41,680 bases of DNA from Ohtaekwangia sp. (GTDB lineage Bacteria > Bacteroidota > Bacteroidia > Cytophagales > Cyclobacteriaceae), in assembly GCA_021155195.1 (NCBI GenBank), contig JAJNPV010000020.1, forward strand, positions 1 to 41,680, written 5' to 3'. The notes under the pieces were generated by a model that did no database searches, had not been told where the DNA came from, and worked only from the letters and a program-made list of their open reading frames with translations. Position 1 is the stretch's first letter, and each line of letters begins with the position of its first letter. Of this stretch, positions 1-9,859 are shown in pieces. Made by a program: the position numbers and the translations under genes.

Positions 1-3000
1 GGAGTGTCGGGGGCTAGCTATAGCTGGACAGTTGTACAGAGCAATGTAAGCGGAGCTACTTCAGGTTTTGGTACGAGCATCAACCAGACGTTAACAGCGA
101 CTACGAGTTCATCGGGTACGGCTACGTATACAATCACCCCAGTGGCTTCAGGTTGCAATGGTACCCCGATCGTAGTGGTAGTAACGGTAAGTCCGGTTCC
201 AAAGATTACGAATATGCCGTTATCAATAACGAGATGTAGTGGATCGGGTCCGTTGAATTTCACACCTACTATTGATGTTGCAGGATCTACGTACTCATGG
301 ACTAGTTCAATAACGGGTCCAATCACTCCTTCAAGTGTTACATCAAACGGTACTTCGACAGTTGTTGACAATCCCACCAACATAGGAACAGTTGCTGGAA
401 CAGTTACTTATACATTTGTGCCAACTGGGCCGGGTAGTTCATTCTGCGTTGGTTCAAGCGTTAATTACGTTGTTACGGTTAACCCTGCTCCGGTAGGCGT
501 TAATGATTCCAAAACGGTTTGTAGTGATACATCCATTGATTATAATTTATTGTTGAATGTTGCATCATTAGGCAATAATGTAGGAAGTACTTTTTCGTGG
601 GTTGCTACTGATAATCCAAATCCATTGGTAACGGGAGAGAGTACATCGGCACTTTCAGGTCCTGTTATCACGGACGTTATAACCAATTTATCCAATACAA
701 ATCAAAACGTTATTTATACGATTACCCCAACCAGCTCAACAGGCTGTGTTGGCGCACCATTTCAGATAACGGTTACCATAAAGCCAGAACCAGTAGGGTT
801 CTCTACTACTGCCCCTGACATTTGCAGTAATACAAGTGTTAATTATGACCTACAAAATAATGTAAACACAGCTCCAGGAAACAATCTTGCAGCCAATTTT
901 ACATGGACTGCAACTCCTCAGCTCAATGTTACTGGTGAAACAAGTTCTTTAAAATCTGGTTCTATCATAGATGATATTCTGGTTAACACAACCTCAGTAA
1001 ACCAAATTGTAATCTATACTGTAACTCCTATAGGTCAAACAGGGGGATGTGCAGGTGATCCATTTTCGATTCAGGTAAATGTAAACCCGAAAGCAATATT
1101 TTCAGCGGGACCTAATTTAGCAGTTTGTGCCAACGAAAATGATATCGAAATTCAAGGATTGGTAACATTCTCCCCGGCTCCATATTCATGGTCGGGTGGT
1201 GTATTTGATGATAATACATTGGAGAAGCCTAGGTATATTTTAAGTGCAGGTGATAAGGCGGTTGTTGCGCCAACTTCTAAAGTACTAACGATAACTGTTC
1301 CTGCTGCTGGGGTTTGTCCTGCAGAAATAAAATCAATGACCTTAACAATAAATCCTTTACCGAATGCATCATTTTTCGGAATTCCTGCTCCTCCTGAGGT
1401 TCCTGAAAATGGAGCTCCTCTTGTATTAAGTGGTACCCAAAATGGAGGACTGTTTACCATTGCACCTGGAACCGGACTAAGTGGAACCACCATTGACCCT
1501 GGCACAAATAGAGACCAGGCAACGCTAACTCCTAACACAGCCACATTATATGACGGTACGCCATCTTCGATAAATATTATTAAGTATTCTTATACAGATG
1601 CAAATGGATGTGTAAACTCAAGTACTCAGAATCTTCGTGTCAATGCACTGACCGTAGTTGATTTTGCTTTGCAAAATGCTACAACAGACGCATCGGGAGA
1701 ATTTTTAGCGTGTGCAGATTCAGGTAACATCTTATTGATTCCACTAGATGGAGGAAATGCTGGACAAGCGCCTGAAACAGGATTTAGCAGTCTAACACCG
1801 GGGCTTACATTAACTCAAATAGGATCACAATATTTTTTACCAACCGATGGTTTACCATCAGGAACGTATACAGTGCAGTTTACCTACAAAAATATTGCTG
1901 GGGTAATTTCAAATAAGCAACGTAACATAAAGGTTCAGGCAAGCCCAGTCGCTTTGTTTAGTGCATCAGGAAGTTGTTTTAATAGTCCTACAACATTTAC
2001 TGATGCATCAACAATTAATTCAACGCCTTTTCCTACAACACTTAGTACATCGGAGTGGAATTTTGGTGATCCAACGCCAACAATAAGTGGTCCTCGAGGA
2101 AATACCGTTAGTAATTCTACAACGACTGGAACATATCAGAATCCTAGTCACATTTATGGAAGTGCAAGCAGTTATACGGTTAGTCTAAAGGTAACAACTA
2201 CGCAAGGCTGCTCAAATACCTACACTAGTCCTTCATTAATCATTGTTGGAACAATACCAGTGGCTGATTTTGATTATTCAGCTATTTGTAATAATGACAG
2301 TACAAAATTTGTTGCTTCCATTACGAACCTTGGTGGAAGTTTTGTAACAAAATACAACTGGGATTTTGATGATGGGGATACTTTGTCAGGGGCTAATGTA
2401 ATTCCTTCCGGAAAGCATAGCGGACGCACAAAAGGCACTTACGATAAGCCTTTGCACAAATATGATAACATAGGTTTATATACGACTTCCCTAACTGTAA
2501 TTACAAATTTAGGATGTACGAGCGCGCCTAGATCAAGACCCGTTCAAATCTCTCCTTATATAACAAATTTACCGGGTATCCCAGAAGACTTCGAGACTGG
2601 TCGGAACGGATGGTTCAGTCAGGATATTATTAATCCTGATGATTCAACCTACGTAAGTTGGGATCTGGGTCCCCCTACAGGTGCAACAATTAATTCAACG
2701 ATCAGTGGTAATAATGTTTGGTGGACGCGTAAAAATTCGAACTCGTATTTCAGTAATGAGAAATCGGCAATATATGTACCATGTTATAACCTTTCAGGAA
2801 CTAATCGCCCGATGGTTGCTTTAGATTATTTTGCCGATCTTGAAGCTAACATTGATGGTGTTGTACTACAGTATTCTGTTGATGGTGGTATAGTTTGGTC
2901 TATTGTTGGGCCTCTGGCGGGTCAGCCTAATCGTGATGAAGGTATAAATTGGTTTAATGGAATAAGTATACCATCAAGGCCTGGAGAACAGACTATCGGA

Positions 3001-4188
3001 CAGTATGGATGGACAAACGAATCTTCTGGAGTGAAACAGGCTGGATGGAAAAATGCACGGTTCAATTTAGATATGATCCCTCTTGTTGAGCGTGATCAGG
3101 TTCGGTTTAGATTTGCACTTGGTTCGAACGACACCAATGCAAGCAATGAAACTTTTGATGGATTTGCCCTTGATAACTTTCTCATTGCAGAAAAGCCGCG
3201 GAATGTATTGGTAGAACATTTTACCACTTCTACATTAGTGGGTAGTGTAAACGCAGATTCCTATTTGAATGGATTGTATCAACAACAATTTACACCTGAT
3301 CGTGTCGCCTCTGATTTTGAGCATATCCAGTATCATGTCAATTTCTCAGGTACAGATGCTTTCAATAAGGATAACCCAACCGACCCGGCTGCCCGTGCTC
3401 TGTTTTTTGGAGCTTCACAGCCACCCTATACAATTATGGATGGATTATTAGTTCCAGGCAAGTTTACGGGGATAACTACTCAGCTTAATAAAGTCGAGTT
3501 AGATCGTAGGGCCTTGGTTGAACCACCTTTCTTATTGACATTAAAAGATACAACGTCCATTTCGTCTGAAACAATAAGTGTTAAACTTGTTATAGAAGCT
3601 AAACAAGATTTTACTTCACCTGTAATCATTAATGTAGCCTTGGTAGAAAAAAACATAGGGGGAGTGATGCGCGTGCTCCGGAAAAATCTTTTTGGTAGCG
3701 ATGGCGAAACAATAAACTTAACGTGGGTGAAAGGTCAGAAAGTGATTAAACTAAAATTTGACGTACCGCTTGATATCCCCATCTCAAATCCAAATGGGTT
3801 GCTTCTGATTGGATATGTGCAAGATAAGAACACCAAAGAAATTTATCAGTCCATTTCGATTGATGGTCCCGTGAAGAATGGCTCTCCTGTGGTTGGCATT
3901 GATGATGAACAACCTATCCTTGCCGCTCTTAATAGTGTACAACTATTCCCGAACCCGGCTAATCAAGAGTTTACCTTTGGATTACCTGCCGATGTACACC
4001 CGTCCAGTCAATGGAGAATTATCGATCAGCGCGGTGTTACTGTGCTGGAAGGAAATTTTGAAAATGCGGTTAATGGCTTAAAGCCTGTAGCAGTCTCTGA
4101 ATTAGCTAATGCTGTTTACTTCGTTGTAATGACAGGACCAAACGGTGTAACTGTAAGAAAAAAATTAATAGTGCTTAATAGAAACTAA
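1..4188 (+). CDS. Giant secreted PKD-like repeat protein with T9SS sorting domain (5' end missing)
   Basis: The reading frame is open from the first base, so the N-terminus and signal peptide lie outside the window; at least 1395 codons are present. The visible part starts with several Ig/PKD-like modules of roughly 100 residues, each with a Cys early and a TY-x-TP or V-x-VNP strand near its end (boundaries near nt 480, 780, 1085, 1350). Two classical PKD domains follow (WNFGD near nt 2056, WDFDDGD near nt 2360). Next come a jelly-roll-like segment (nt 2590-3190), an Omp28/thioredoxin-like segment (nt 3199-3560) and a C-terminal type-A T9SS sorting domain (LFPNPANQ at about nt 3945 to the end). 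The inferred role is a cell-surface or released adhesin or matrix protein exported by the Sec pathway and then T9SS. It converges on the histidine kinase gene with a 4-bp overlap of the ends. Confidence 0.88.
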   Translation, partial: GVSGASYSWTVVQSNVSGATSGFGTSINQTLTATTSSSGTATYTITPVASGCNGTPIVVVVTVSPVPKITNMPLSITRCSGSGPLNFTPTIDVAGSTYSWTSSITGPITPSSVTSNGTSTVVDNPTNIGTVAGTVTYTFVPTGPGSSFCVGSSVNYVVTVNPAPVGVNDSKTVCSDTSIDYNLLLNVASLGNNVGSTFSWVATDNPNPLVTGESTSALSGPVITDVITNLSNTNQNVIYTITPTSSTGCVGAPFQITVTIKPEPVGFSTTAPDICSNTSVNYDLQNNVNTAPGNNLAANFTWTATPQLNVTGETSSLKSGSIIDDILVNTTSVNQIVIYTVTPIGQTGGCAGDPFSIQVNVNPKAIFSAGPNLAVCANENDIEIQGLVTFSPAPYSWSGGVFDDNTLEKPRYILSAGDKAVVAPTSKVLTITVPAAGVCPAEIKSMTLTINPLPNASFFGIPAPPEVPENGAPLVLSGTQNGGLFTIAPGTGLSGTTIDPGTNRDQATLTPNTATLYDGTPSSINIIKYSYTDANGCVNSSTQNLRVNALTVVDFALQNATTDASGEFLACADSGNILLIPLDGGNAGQAPETGFSSLTPGLTLTQIGSQYFLPTDGLPSGTYTVQFTYKNIAGVISNKQRNIKVQASPVALFSASGSCFNSPTTFTDASTINSTPFPTTLSTSEWNFGDPTPTISGPRGNTVSNSTTTGTYQNPSHIYGSASSYTVSLKVTTTQGCSNTYTSPSLIIVGTIPVADFDYSAICNNDSTKFVASITNLGGSFVTKYNWDFDDGDTLSGANVIPSGKHSGRTKGTYDKPLHKYDNIGLYTTSLTVITNLGCTSAPRSRPVQISPYITNLPGIPEDFETGRNGWFSQDIINPDDSTYVSWDLGPPTGATINSTISGNNVWWTRKNSNSYFSNEKSAIYVPCYNLSGTNRPMVALDYFADLEANIDGVVLQYSVDGGIVWSIVGPLAGQPNRDEGINWFNGISIPSRPGEQTIGQYGWTNESSGVKQAGWKNARFNLDMIPLVERDQVRFRFALGSNDTNASNETFDGFALDNFLIAEKPRNVLVEHFTTSTLVGSVNADSYLNGLYQQQFTPDRVASDFEHIQYHVNFSGTDAFNKDNPTDPAARALFFGASQPPYTIMDGLLVPGKFTGITTQLNKVELDRRALVEPPFLLTLKDTTSISSETISVKLVIEAKQDFTSPVIINVALVEKNIGGVMRVLRKNLFGSDGETINLTWVKGQKVIKLKFDVPLDIPISNPNGLLLIGYVQDKNTKEIYQSISIDGPVKNGSPVVGIDDEQPILAALNSVQLFPNPANQEFTFGLPADVHPSSQWRIIDQRGVTVLEGNFENAVNGLKPVAVSELANAVYFVVMTGPNGVTVRKKLIVLNRN

Positions 4189-6101
4189 GCTTTAACATTT
4201 AGCGTATCAATTGCACGATTTAAATGAAGACTAATTTCTTTGGCTAAACTTATGAGGCTATCTTCATTAGTCCCATCCTTAGTTTGAAGTTCTAGATCCA
4301 TCACCTTATCCTTAAGATGATGGATTCCCATCAAGGTAATGGTAGGCTTAATCTTATGAATTACTTTTCCCAATTGTATCCAGTTTTTTTCCTGGGTAAG
4401 TGTATCAATATCCTCGATGGCTTTGGGCATTGTTTCCAGAAAGGTGTTAACAATCTCCTGTATAAATTCCTGATTATTATTTGATACTTTTTTTAAGTAA
4501 GTAAGGTCAATTGAAGCGTTTGCTGTTTTTCCCTCATTATCAGAGTGCTTCTTTTTGATGGGTAATTTTTTACCAAGATATTTGGTTAAAGTTTTTAAAA
4601 GGTCGTCTTGTGTAAAGGGCTTTGTAATGCAATCGTTCATGCCAGCGGCAATGCATTTTTCAAAATCTTTTTGGGTTGCATTAGCCGTTAATGCAATGAT
4701 AGGTACACTCTTTTTCTTTGGATCGCCTTGACGGATCGCCTTTGTTGTTTCAAAGCCATCCATCACCGGCATTTGAATATCCATAAGAATGACATCAAAG
4801 GAATTATTTCTTACTTTTTCCAATGCAACAACTCCATTTTCTGCTGTTTCAAAGTGACAACCCCACATTTTTAAGATACTGCCTGCATAAAGCCGATTAA
4901 TATCGTTATCCTCAACCAACAGGACGGAAGCATTTTTTAACTGCGTGTTTTGCTTGGGTTTATAAAGCTTAGTTTCATCAAAGAACTCAGTCTTTCCCAA
5001 TTGATAAGAGATGGTAAAAGTAAAGGTTGATCCGTTGCCCTCTTCGCTGACTACTTTGATAGTGCCTTTCTGAAGTTCAATCAATTGCTTAACAATTGTC
5101 AAGCCAAGTCCTGTTCCACCGTATTTCCGGGTAACACTTGCATCGGCCTGGCTAAAGCTTTCGAAAATAGTTTGGAGCTTGCTTTTTGGAATTCCTATTC
5201 CGGTATCGGTGATGTCAAATCGAAGTCGATAGGTTCCTTCTTTTATCCTGTCCGTTTTTACTGATACATGAATAGACCCTGCGTGGGTAAACTTAATTGC
5301 ATTACTTATCAAGTTGATGAGTATCTGATTTAGTCGCACGGGGTCTCCAATAAAAACTTTGTTGGCGTCTTCGGCAAGCTTGTATGATAATTTAACTCCC
5401 TTTTCAGACGCTTGCACACCATAAGCATCTATCAAGGAATGTAATAAGTCGTTAAGGTTAAATCCAATTTTCTCCAGTTGAAGTTTACCTGACTCTATGG
5501 AAGCCAGGTCGAGAATATCGTTGATGATTACTTTTAGATTATCAGCTGCACTTTTAATGGCATTGAGGTATGTGCGCTGTTCTTCTTTCGAAGGATTCTG
5601 GCTCAGCAAAGAAGCCATACCGGCAATTCCATTGATCGGTGTTCTTATTTCGTGGCTTATATTGGCTAAAAATTGTTCTTTTGCTTTTTGAGCGCGCATG
5701 AGTTCTTCTGCATCTTTCTTTCGCTGACTTATATCCCTGCAATCTAAAATCAACCCTTCAATGCCCTCCTGTTGTTTCAAATTCACCGAATTAAACTCGA
5801 GATATTTATAGGTTTTATCTTTTGCCATAAACTGAAATTCAATCGACTTATTGAATCTCTTCTTAGTGCTTTTTTTAATTTCAGCTGTGAAATTTGACAG
5901 AAGTTGTGGAGGGATGAACGTAAAGAAATTTTTACCAACCAGACTGGATGCCCGGTAGCCAAGTATTTCTTTAACCGAATTATTATGGTAAAGAATATTT
6001 CCGTGGTAGTCGACAATAAAAATTATATCAGATCCATCTTGGACTACCGATTTATAAAAAGAACCTTTTCTTACATAGGTGGTTAACGATTTTGCTTTCA
6101 T
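4185..6101 (-). CDS. Hybrid sensor histidine kinase (PAS-HisKA-HATPase-REC-Hpt)
   Basis: A 638-residue multidomain kinase. PAS domain about 15-125; HisKA H-box ISHEIRTP with His150; HATPase N-box around 263-274, G1 DTGIGIP 299-305 and G2 GGTGLGL 328-334; receiver domain about 391-508 with acidic pair ED 397-398 and phospho-acceptor Asp441 in LMDIQMPVMDG; C-terminal Hpt domain about 535-630 with His582. No transmembrane segment is visible, so it is probably cytosolic and senses through PAS. The domain order fits a His-Asp-His-Asp phosphorelay whose last Asp would be in the response regulator encoded just upstream (8-bp gap, same strand). The signal sensed is not deducible. Confidence 0.95.
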   Translation of the reverse strand: MKAKSLTTYVRKGSFYKSVVQDGSDIIFIVDYHGNILYHNNSVKEILGYRASSLVGKNFFTFIPPQLLSNFTAEIKKSTKKRFNKSIEFQFMAKDKTYKYLEFNSVNLKQQEGIEGLILDCRDISQRKKDAEELMRAQKAKEQFLANISHEIRTPINGIAGMASLLSQNPSKEEQRTYLNAIKSAADNLKVIINDILDLASIESGKLQLEKIGFNLNDLLHSLIDAYGVQASEKGVKLSYKLAEDANKVFIGDPVRLNQILINLISNAIKFTHAGSIHVSVKTDRIKEGTYRLRFDITDTGIGIPKSKLQTIFESFSQADASVTRKYGGTGLGLTIVKQLIELQKGTIKVVSEEGNGSTFTFTISYQLGKTEFFDETKLYKPKQNTQLKNASVLLVEDNDINRLYAGSILKMWGCHFETAENGVVALEKVRNNSFDVILMDIQMPVMDGFETTKAIRQGDPKKKSVPIIALTANATQKDFEKCIAAGMNDCITKPFTQDDLLKTLTKYLGKKLPIKKKHSDNEGKTANASIDLTYLKKVSNNNQEFIQEIVNTFLETMPKAIEDIDTLTQEKNWIQLGKVIHKIKPTITLMGIHHLKDKVMDLELQTKDGTNEDSLISLAKEISLHLNRAIDTLNVKA

Positions 6102-6109
6102 TCTTAAGG

Positions 6110-7471
6110 TTAAATTCCTAACGACTCCATTTCTTTCAAGTATCTATAGATGGATGATTTGCCAATGTTTAATCGCTTAGCAACATCCAAAACGTTATTG
6201 TCATACTTGTCCAAATAAGTTCTTATAATTCTGTAGGTGTATTCTTGTAAAGTCATTTCCTTTAGCAATAAAGCGTCCTCGCGAATGGGAGTCGTAAAGC
6301 TAATATCATCCGCTGTAATTTGGTTTTCACTTGACATAACAGCAGCAAGCTCAATTATTGACTTTAATTCGCGCACGTTGCCAGGATAGGTGTGTTGCAT
6401 AAGCTTCTCCTGTGCAGATGGAGTTATTGCAATTTTCTTTAACCCATTGTCCTTAGCAAATTGATCAACAAAAAATTTAGCTAATAAAAGTATGTCCTGT
6501 CCGCGGTCGCGCATGGGGGGGAGGTGAATCGGAAGCCCAAGCAGACGATAGAACAAATCTTCGCGAAATCTTCCGGCACGAACTTCTTCTTGTAAATTTC
6601 TATGAGTGGCTACAATTACCCGTACATCCAATTTAATTATCTGATTGCCTCCAATTCGCGAAAGCTCTTTTTCTTGCAGCACCCGTAACAACTTAGATTG
6701 CAGACTAAGATCCATTTCGCCAATCTCATCCAAAAAGATAGTTCCACCTTCGGCTTCTTCAAACTTTCCAATTCTTCTGCTGGCAGCGCCAGTAAAGGCA
6801 CCTTTCTCGTGACCAAAGAGTTCACTTTCAATTAAATCTTTGGGAATTGCTGCTACGTTAACGGCCACTAACGATTTGCTTTTTCTTATTGAGTTATAGT
6901 GGATTGCTTTTGCAATTAATTCCTTACCAGTTCCGGTTTCGCCAGTTATGGAAACGGTGATTTGGGTTTTAACGGCTTTCTCAATTAATTCAAATACTTT
7001 TTTTATAGCAGGACTTGCGCCAATGATACTTTTGGCAAAATCGTATTTAGTGGTTATCTCATGTTTTAAACGATCAATTTCACGCACCAATTCATTTTTG
7101 TTACGTGCATTTTTTATGGAATTAAGAATACGATCTTTTGCATCCTCATCTTTGCTAATGTAATCAAAGGCACCTGCTTTAAGGAGTTCAACAGCAGTGC
7201 CAATTTTCTCTTGGGCTGAAATGATAATTACGCTGATTTCCGGATCAAACTCCTTGATTGATTTAAGCACCTTTTCTCCTTCCATATCTGGAAGGGAATA
7301 ATCAAGTGTAATAATGGATGGCTTTTTATGAAGATTATCAATACAGTCTTTGCCCGTGGCAAAGAAAACCGGCTCGAAATCTGGATTTAAGCTAAGCACG
7401 TACTTTAAAAATTTAGTGTAGGCAGGATCGTCTTCTACCACAAAAATTCTTACCTGATCTTTTTCGTACAT
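6110..7471 (-). CDS. Sigma-54-dependent response regulator (NtrC family)
   Basis: A 453-residue transcription activator with the three classical parts. The receiver domain (1-125) has the acidic pocket EDD 13-15 and Asp57 in TLDYSLPDM. The AAA+ domain (about 145-380) has Walker A GETGTGKE (177-184), the sigma-54-contacting loop GAFTGA (224-229) and Walker B IFLDEIGEM. A Fis-type helix-turn-helix occupies the last 40 residues (DVAKRLNIGKSSIYRYL). The intact GAFTGA loop implies activation of RpoN promoters. It is the first gene of a two-gene minus-strand operon with the hybrid kinase, its likely phosphodonor, and is divergent from the TerB-like gene at 7586. Target genes are unknown. Confidence 0.95.
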   Translation of the reverse strand: MYEKDQVRIFVVEDDPAYTKFLKYVLSLNPDFEPVFFATGKDCIDNLHKKPSIITLDYSLPDMEGEKVLKSIKEFDPEISVIIISAQEKIGTAVELLKAGAFDYISKDEDAKDRILNSIKNARNKNELVREIDRLKHEITTKYDFAKSIIGASPAIKKVFELIEKAVKTQITVSITGETGTGKELIAKAIHYNSIRKSKSLVAVNVAAIPKDLIESELFGHEKGAFTGAASRRIGKFEEAEGGTIFLDEIGEMDLSLQSKLLRVLQEKELSRIGGNQIIKLDVRVIVATHRNLQEEVRAGRFREDLFYRLLGLPIHLPPMRDRGQDILLLAKFFVDQFAKDNGLKKIAITPSAQEKLMQHTYPGNVRELKSIIELAAVMSSENQITADDISFTTPIREDALLLKEMTLQEYTYRIIRTYLDKYDNNVLDVAKRLNIGKSSIYRYLKEMESLGI

Positions 7472-7585
7472 CCGTAGGCTCTTTTAAAAATACTCTTAAT
7501 AAGGATGATCTAATTCTTCCAAAATATTTGAAATTTACATTAATTCCTGTTAGTTAGAGAGTTCTAAGTTTACTTTTTGAAAAAT

Positions 7586-8053
7586 ATGCTCCCTGAATTT
7601 TATAAGCTATCACCTGCCGAGATTGAATTGATGTACAAAGCTCCCCTGCTGGTTTGCATACTTATAGCTGGAGCAGATGGGAATATTGACAACAAGGAAA
7701 TTAAAGGGGCAATTACATTAACAGAGAAAAAACAAAAAAGAAGTAAATCTCATCTCAAAGCTTTTTACAATGAATTGGGGGAAGACTTCGAGGACAAACT
7801 TAAAATTGTTATACAAGGATTTCCAACTAATGCAAAAGAACGATCGCTCCTTATAGAGGAATCTTTGGCCAAGATCAATCCTATTTTAAAAAGACTCGAC
7901 TCCAATTTTGCAATTGAGTTTTATGCTAGTTTAAAGGAAATAGCCTCAACCATTGCACATTCTTCAGGTGGGCTGTTGGGCTTAAAGAAAGTAGGAGATG
8001 AAGAAGCCATGTATTTACATTTGCCTATGATAATTGATCCTGCCAAAGCTTAA
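7586..8053 (+). CDS. TerB-like protein of unknown function
   Basis: About 155 residues, mostly helical, no signal peptide or membrane segment. The segment LVCILIAGADGNIDNKEIKG resembles the acidic helix-loop motif of TerB-like domains (TerB of tellurite resistance clusters and its relatives). I chose the ATG at 7586; a TTG three codons upstream (7577) is in frame but less likely. It is followed 8 bp later by the rhomboid gene and then by holA, so the three are probably co-transcribed. The family assignment rests on a short motif, and the role is unknown. Confidence 0.7.
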   Translation: MLPEFYKLSPAEIELMYKAPLLVCILIAGADGNIDNKEIKGAITLTEKKQKRSKSHLKAFYNELGEDFEDKLKIVIQGFPTNAKERSLLIEESLAKINPILKRLDSNFAIEFYASLKEIASTIAHSSGGLLGLKKVGDEEAMYLHLPMIIDPAKA

Positions 8054-8061
8054 GGAAAAGA

Positions 8062-8631
8062 ATGCCTTTAAAAGAGAATGGTTTTTTTAGCAGTTCGGTG
8101 GTTCCCTTTCGATTGGTGTTCATCATGTGGCTTACTTTCAGTATTGAGCTATTTTATGGTTTTGATTTTGGCTATTTAGGAATTAAGCCAAGGACACTTG
8201 AGGGTTTGATCGGCATCTTTACAGCCCCAATGATCCATGGAAATTATATGCATTTGATCTCTAATACTTTCCCGCTTTTGTTTTTGGGATCGGTGCTTTA
8301 CTTCTTTTACGACCGTATTGCCGGGGCAGTTTTTTTTCGCTGCTACTTTATTACAAATATCCTCGTTTGGCTATTAAGTCCACGGCCATCTTACCATATT
8401 GGCGCCAGTGGCTTAATATATGGGCTAGCCGCCTTTTTGATTTGCTATGGTTTTTTAAGGCAGGAATTTGTAGCGTTGATTGTTTCCGCGTGTATCCTTT
8501 TCATTTATGGAGGGATTTTCGTTGCTGGGGTGTTACCCATGGATCCTCGAATTTCATGGGAATCTCATTTGGGTGGGGCTTTGGTTGGTGCGGTAACTGC
8601 CTTTAACTTGTCGCAAAAAAGAATTCGCTAA
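8062..8631 (+). CDS. Rhomboid family intramembrane serine protease
   Basis: A 189-residue, six-helix membrane protein. It has the rhomboid HGNYMHLISN motif (His59, His64) in helix 2, the catalytic serine in GASG (Ser116) and the catalytic histidine in ESHLGGALVG (His169). It cleaves transmembrane substrates within the inner membrane; the substrate is unknown. The length is that of the minimal bacterial rhomboid without extra cytosolic domains. The stop codon shares one base with the start codon of holA (TAATG at 8629-8633), implying translational coupling. Confidence 0.93.
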   Translation: MPLKENGFFSSSVVPFRLVFIMWLTFSIELFYGFDFGYLGIKPRTLEGLIGIFTAPMIHGNYMHLISNTFPLLFLGSVLYFFYDRIAGAVFFRCYFITNILVWLLSPRPSYHIGASGLIYGLAAFLICYGFLRQEFVALIVSACILFIYGGIFVAGVLPMDPRISWESHLGGALVGAVTAFNLSQKRIR

Positions 8632-9653
8632 TGGATGCAGGAGCAAAGAAAATAATGGATAGACTTAAATCTGGCAAGTATGATCCTGTGTATGTTCTAC
8701 AAGGAGAGGAAACTTACTATATAGATTTGATTTCCAATTACATAGAGGACAATGCTTTAAGTGAATCTGAAAAAGGATTTAACCAGGTTGTAGTGTATGG
8801 TAAGGATGTAAATATGGCAACCCTGCTTACCCATGCCAAGCGCTTTCCAATGATGGCCGATCGGCAAGTGGTAATTGTAAAAGAGGCACAGGACATTCAA
8901 GACTTACAAAAAGAGAACGGTGCAAAACTTTTGCTTGACTATCTGGAGCGCCCACTATCATCCACAGTTCTTGTTCTTTGTCACAAACACAAGACCTTTG
9001 ATAAACGAAAAGAGCTTGGCAAAAAGGTTGATAAACTTGCTGTTTCCGCCAGTTTTAAAAAACCGTATGATAGTGCTTTGGGAGATTTCATTTTGGAATA
9101 CACCAAATCGAAAGGTTATAAGATTGAAGATGAAGCAGTGCGGGTGCTTGCCGAATATGTAGGTACAGACTTAAACAGGCTGGCGAATGAGGTTGACAAG
9201 GTCTTGATAGTGGTTCCAACTAAAGAAAGCATTACTGCTGAGCATGTGATGGCTCAGGTAGGTATCAGCAAAGAGTACAATATTTTTGAACTTCAAAAGG
9301 CACTTATCAGGAAAGACTTGCTTCAGGTTTCAAAGATTGTAAACTACTTTGAAGCCAACACAAAAAAGAATCCCGTTATTCCGCTGGTGGCATTTCTTTA
9401 TTCATTTTTTAGTAAGCTTTTAATCGCTCATGCCAGTGAGGATAAGAGTGAACGTGGTCTTATTAGTGCGCTAAAGATCAGCCCATTTGCTGTTAAAGAT
9501 TATAGTTCTGCTTTGAGTAGATACTCTTTGACGAAAGTGATTGATTCGATTTCTCTTTTAAAGCAAGCAGATTTAAAATTAAAGGGAGTTGATTCAGGAA
9601 GTGAAGGGGAAGGACAAATACTAAAGGAATTAATTTTTCGATTGATGATGTAG
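8631..9653 (+). CDS. holA: DNA polymerase III subunit delta
   Basis: A 340-residue clamp-loader subunit of normal family length. The N-terminal part has the typical opening (KSGKYDPVYVLQGEETYYID), then the degenerate AAA+ fold (TLLTHAKRFPMMADRQVVIVKEA), and the middle has YVGTDLNRLANEVDKV, the usual signature of the second domain. Delta opens the beta sliding clamp during loading. It is the last gene of the short cluster with the TerB-like and rhomboid genes and overlaps the rhomboid gene by one base. The association looks positional rather than functional. Confidence 0.93.
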   Translation: MDAGAKKIMDRLKSGKYDPVYVLQGEETYYIDLISNYIEDNALSESEKGFNQVVVYGKDVNMATLLTHAKRFPMMADRQVVIVKEAQDIQDLQKENGAKLLLDYLERPLSSTVLVLCHKHKTFDKRKELGKKVDKLAVSASFKKPYDSALGDFILEYTKSKGYKIEDEAVRVLAEYVGTDLNRLANEVDKVLIVVPTKESITAEHVMAQVGISKEYNIFELQKALIRKDLLQVSKIVNYFEANTKKNPVIPLVAFLYSFFSKLLIAHASEDKSERGLISALKISPFAVKDYSSALSRYSLTKVIDSISLLKQADLKLKGVDSGSEGEGQILKELIFRLMM

Positions 9654-9859
9654 TTGCATTTTTAAATTTTACAAGGTTGTTTATGGAATAATTCTTGTTG
9701 CTTCATCCTGATTCTTGTAACGAAATGATGAAGTTCTCCGTAACAATTAGTAGCTTTGAGTCCATGCAATCCAATTTTTTAACTGCTGCATGGGCTATAT
9801 TTTTTAAACTTAGTACTGCAATATTTTTTGACTTTGTCAGTTTTACGAAAAAATCTTTG

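Noticed and set aside
9695..9859. 55-codon N-terminal extension of the TPR protein
   Set aside because: The signal peptide starts at the ATG at 9860; the extension would bury it.
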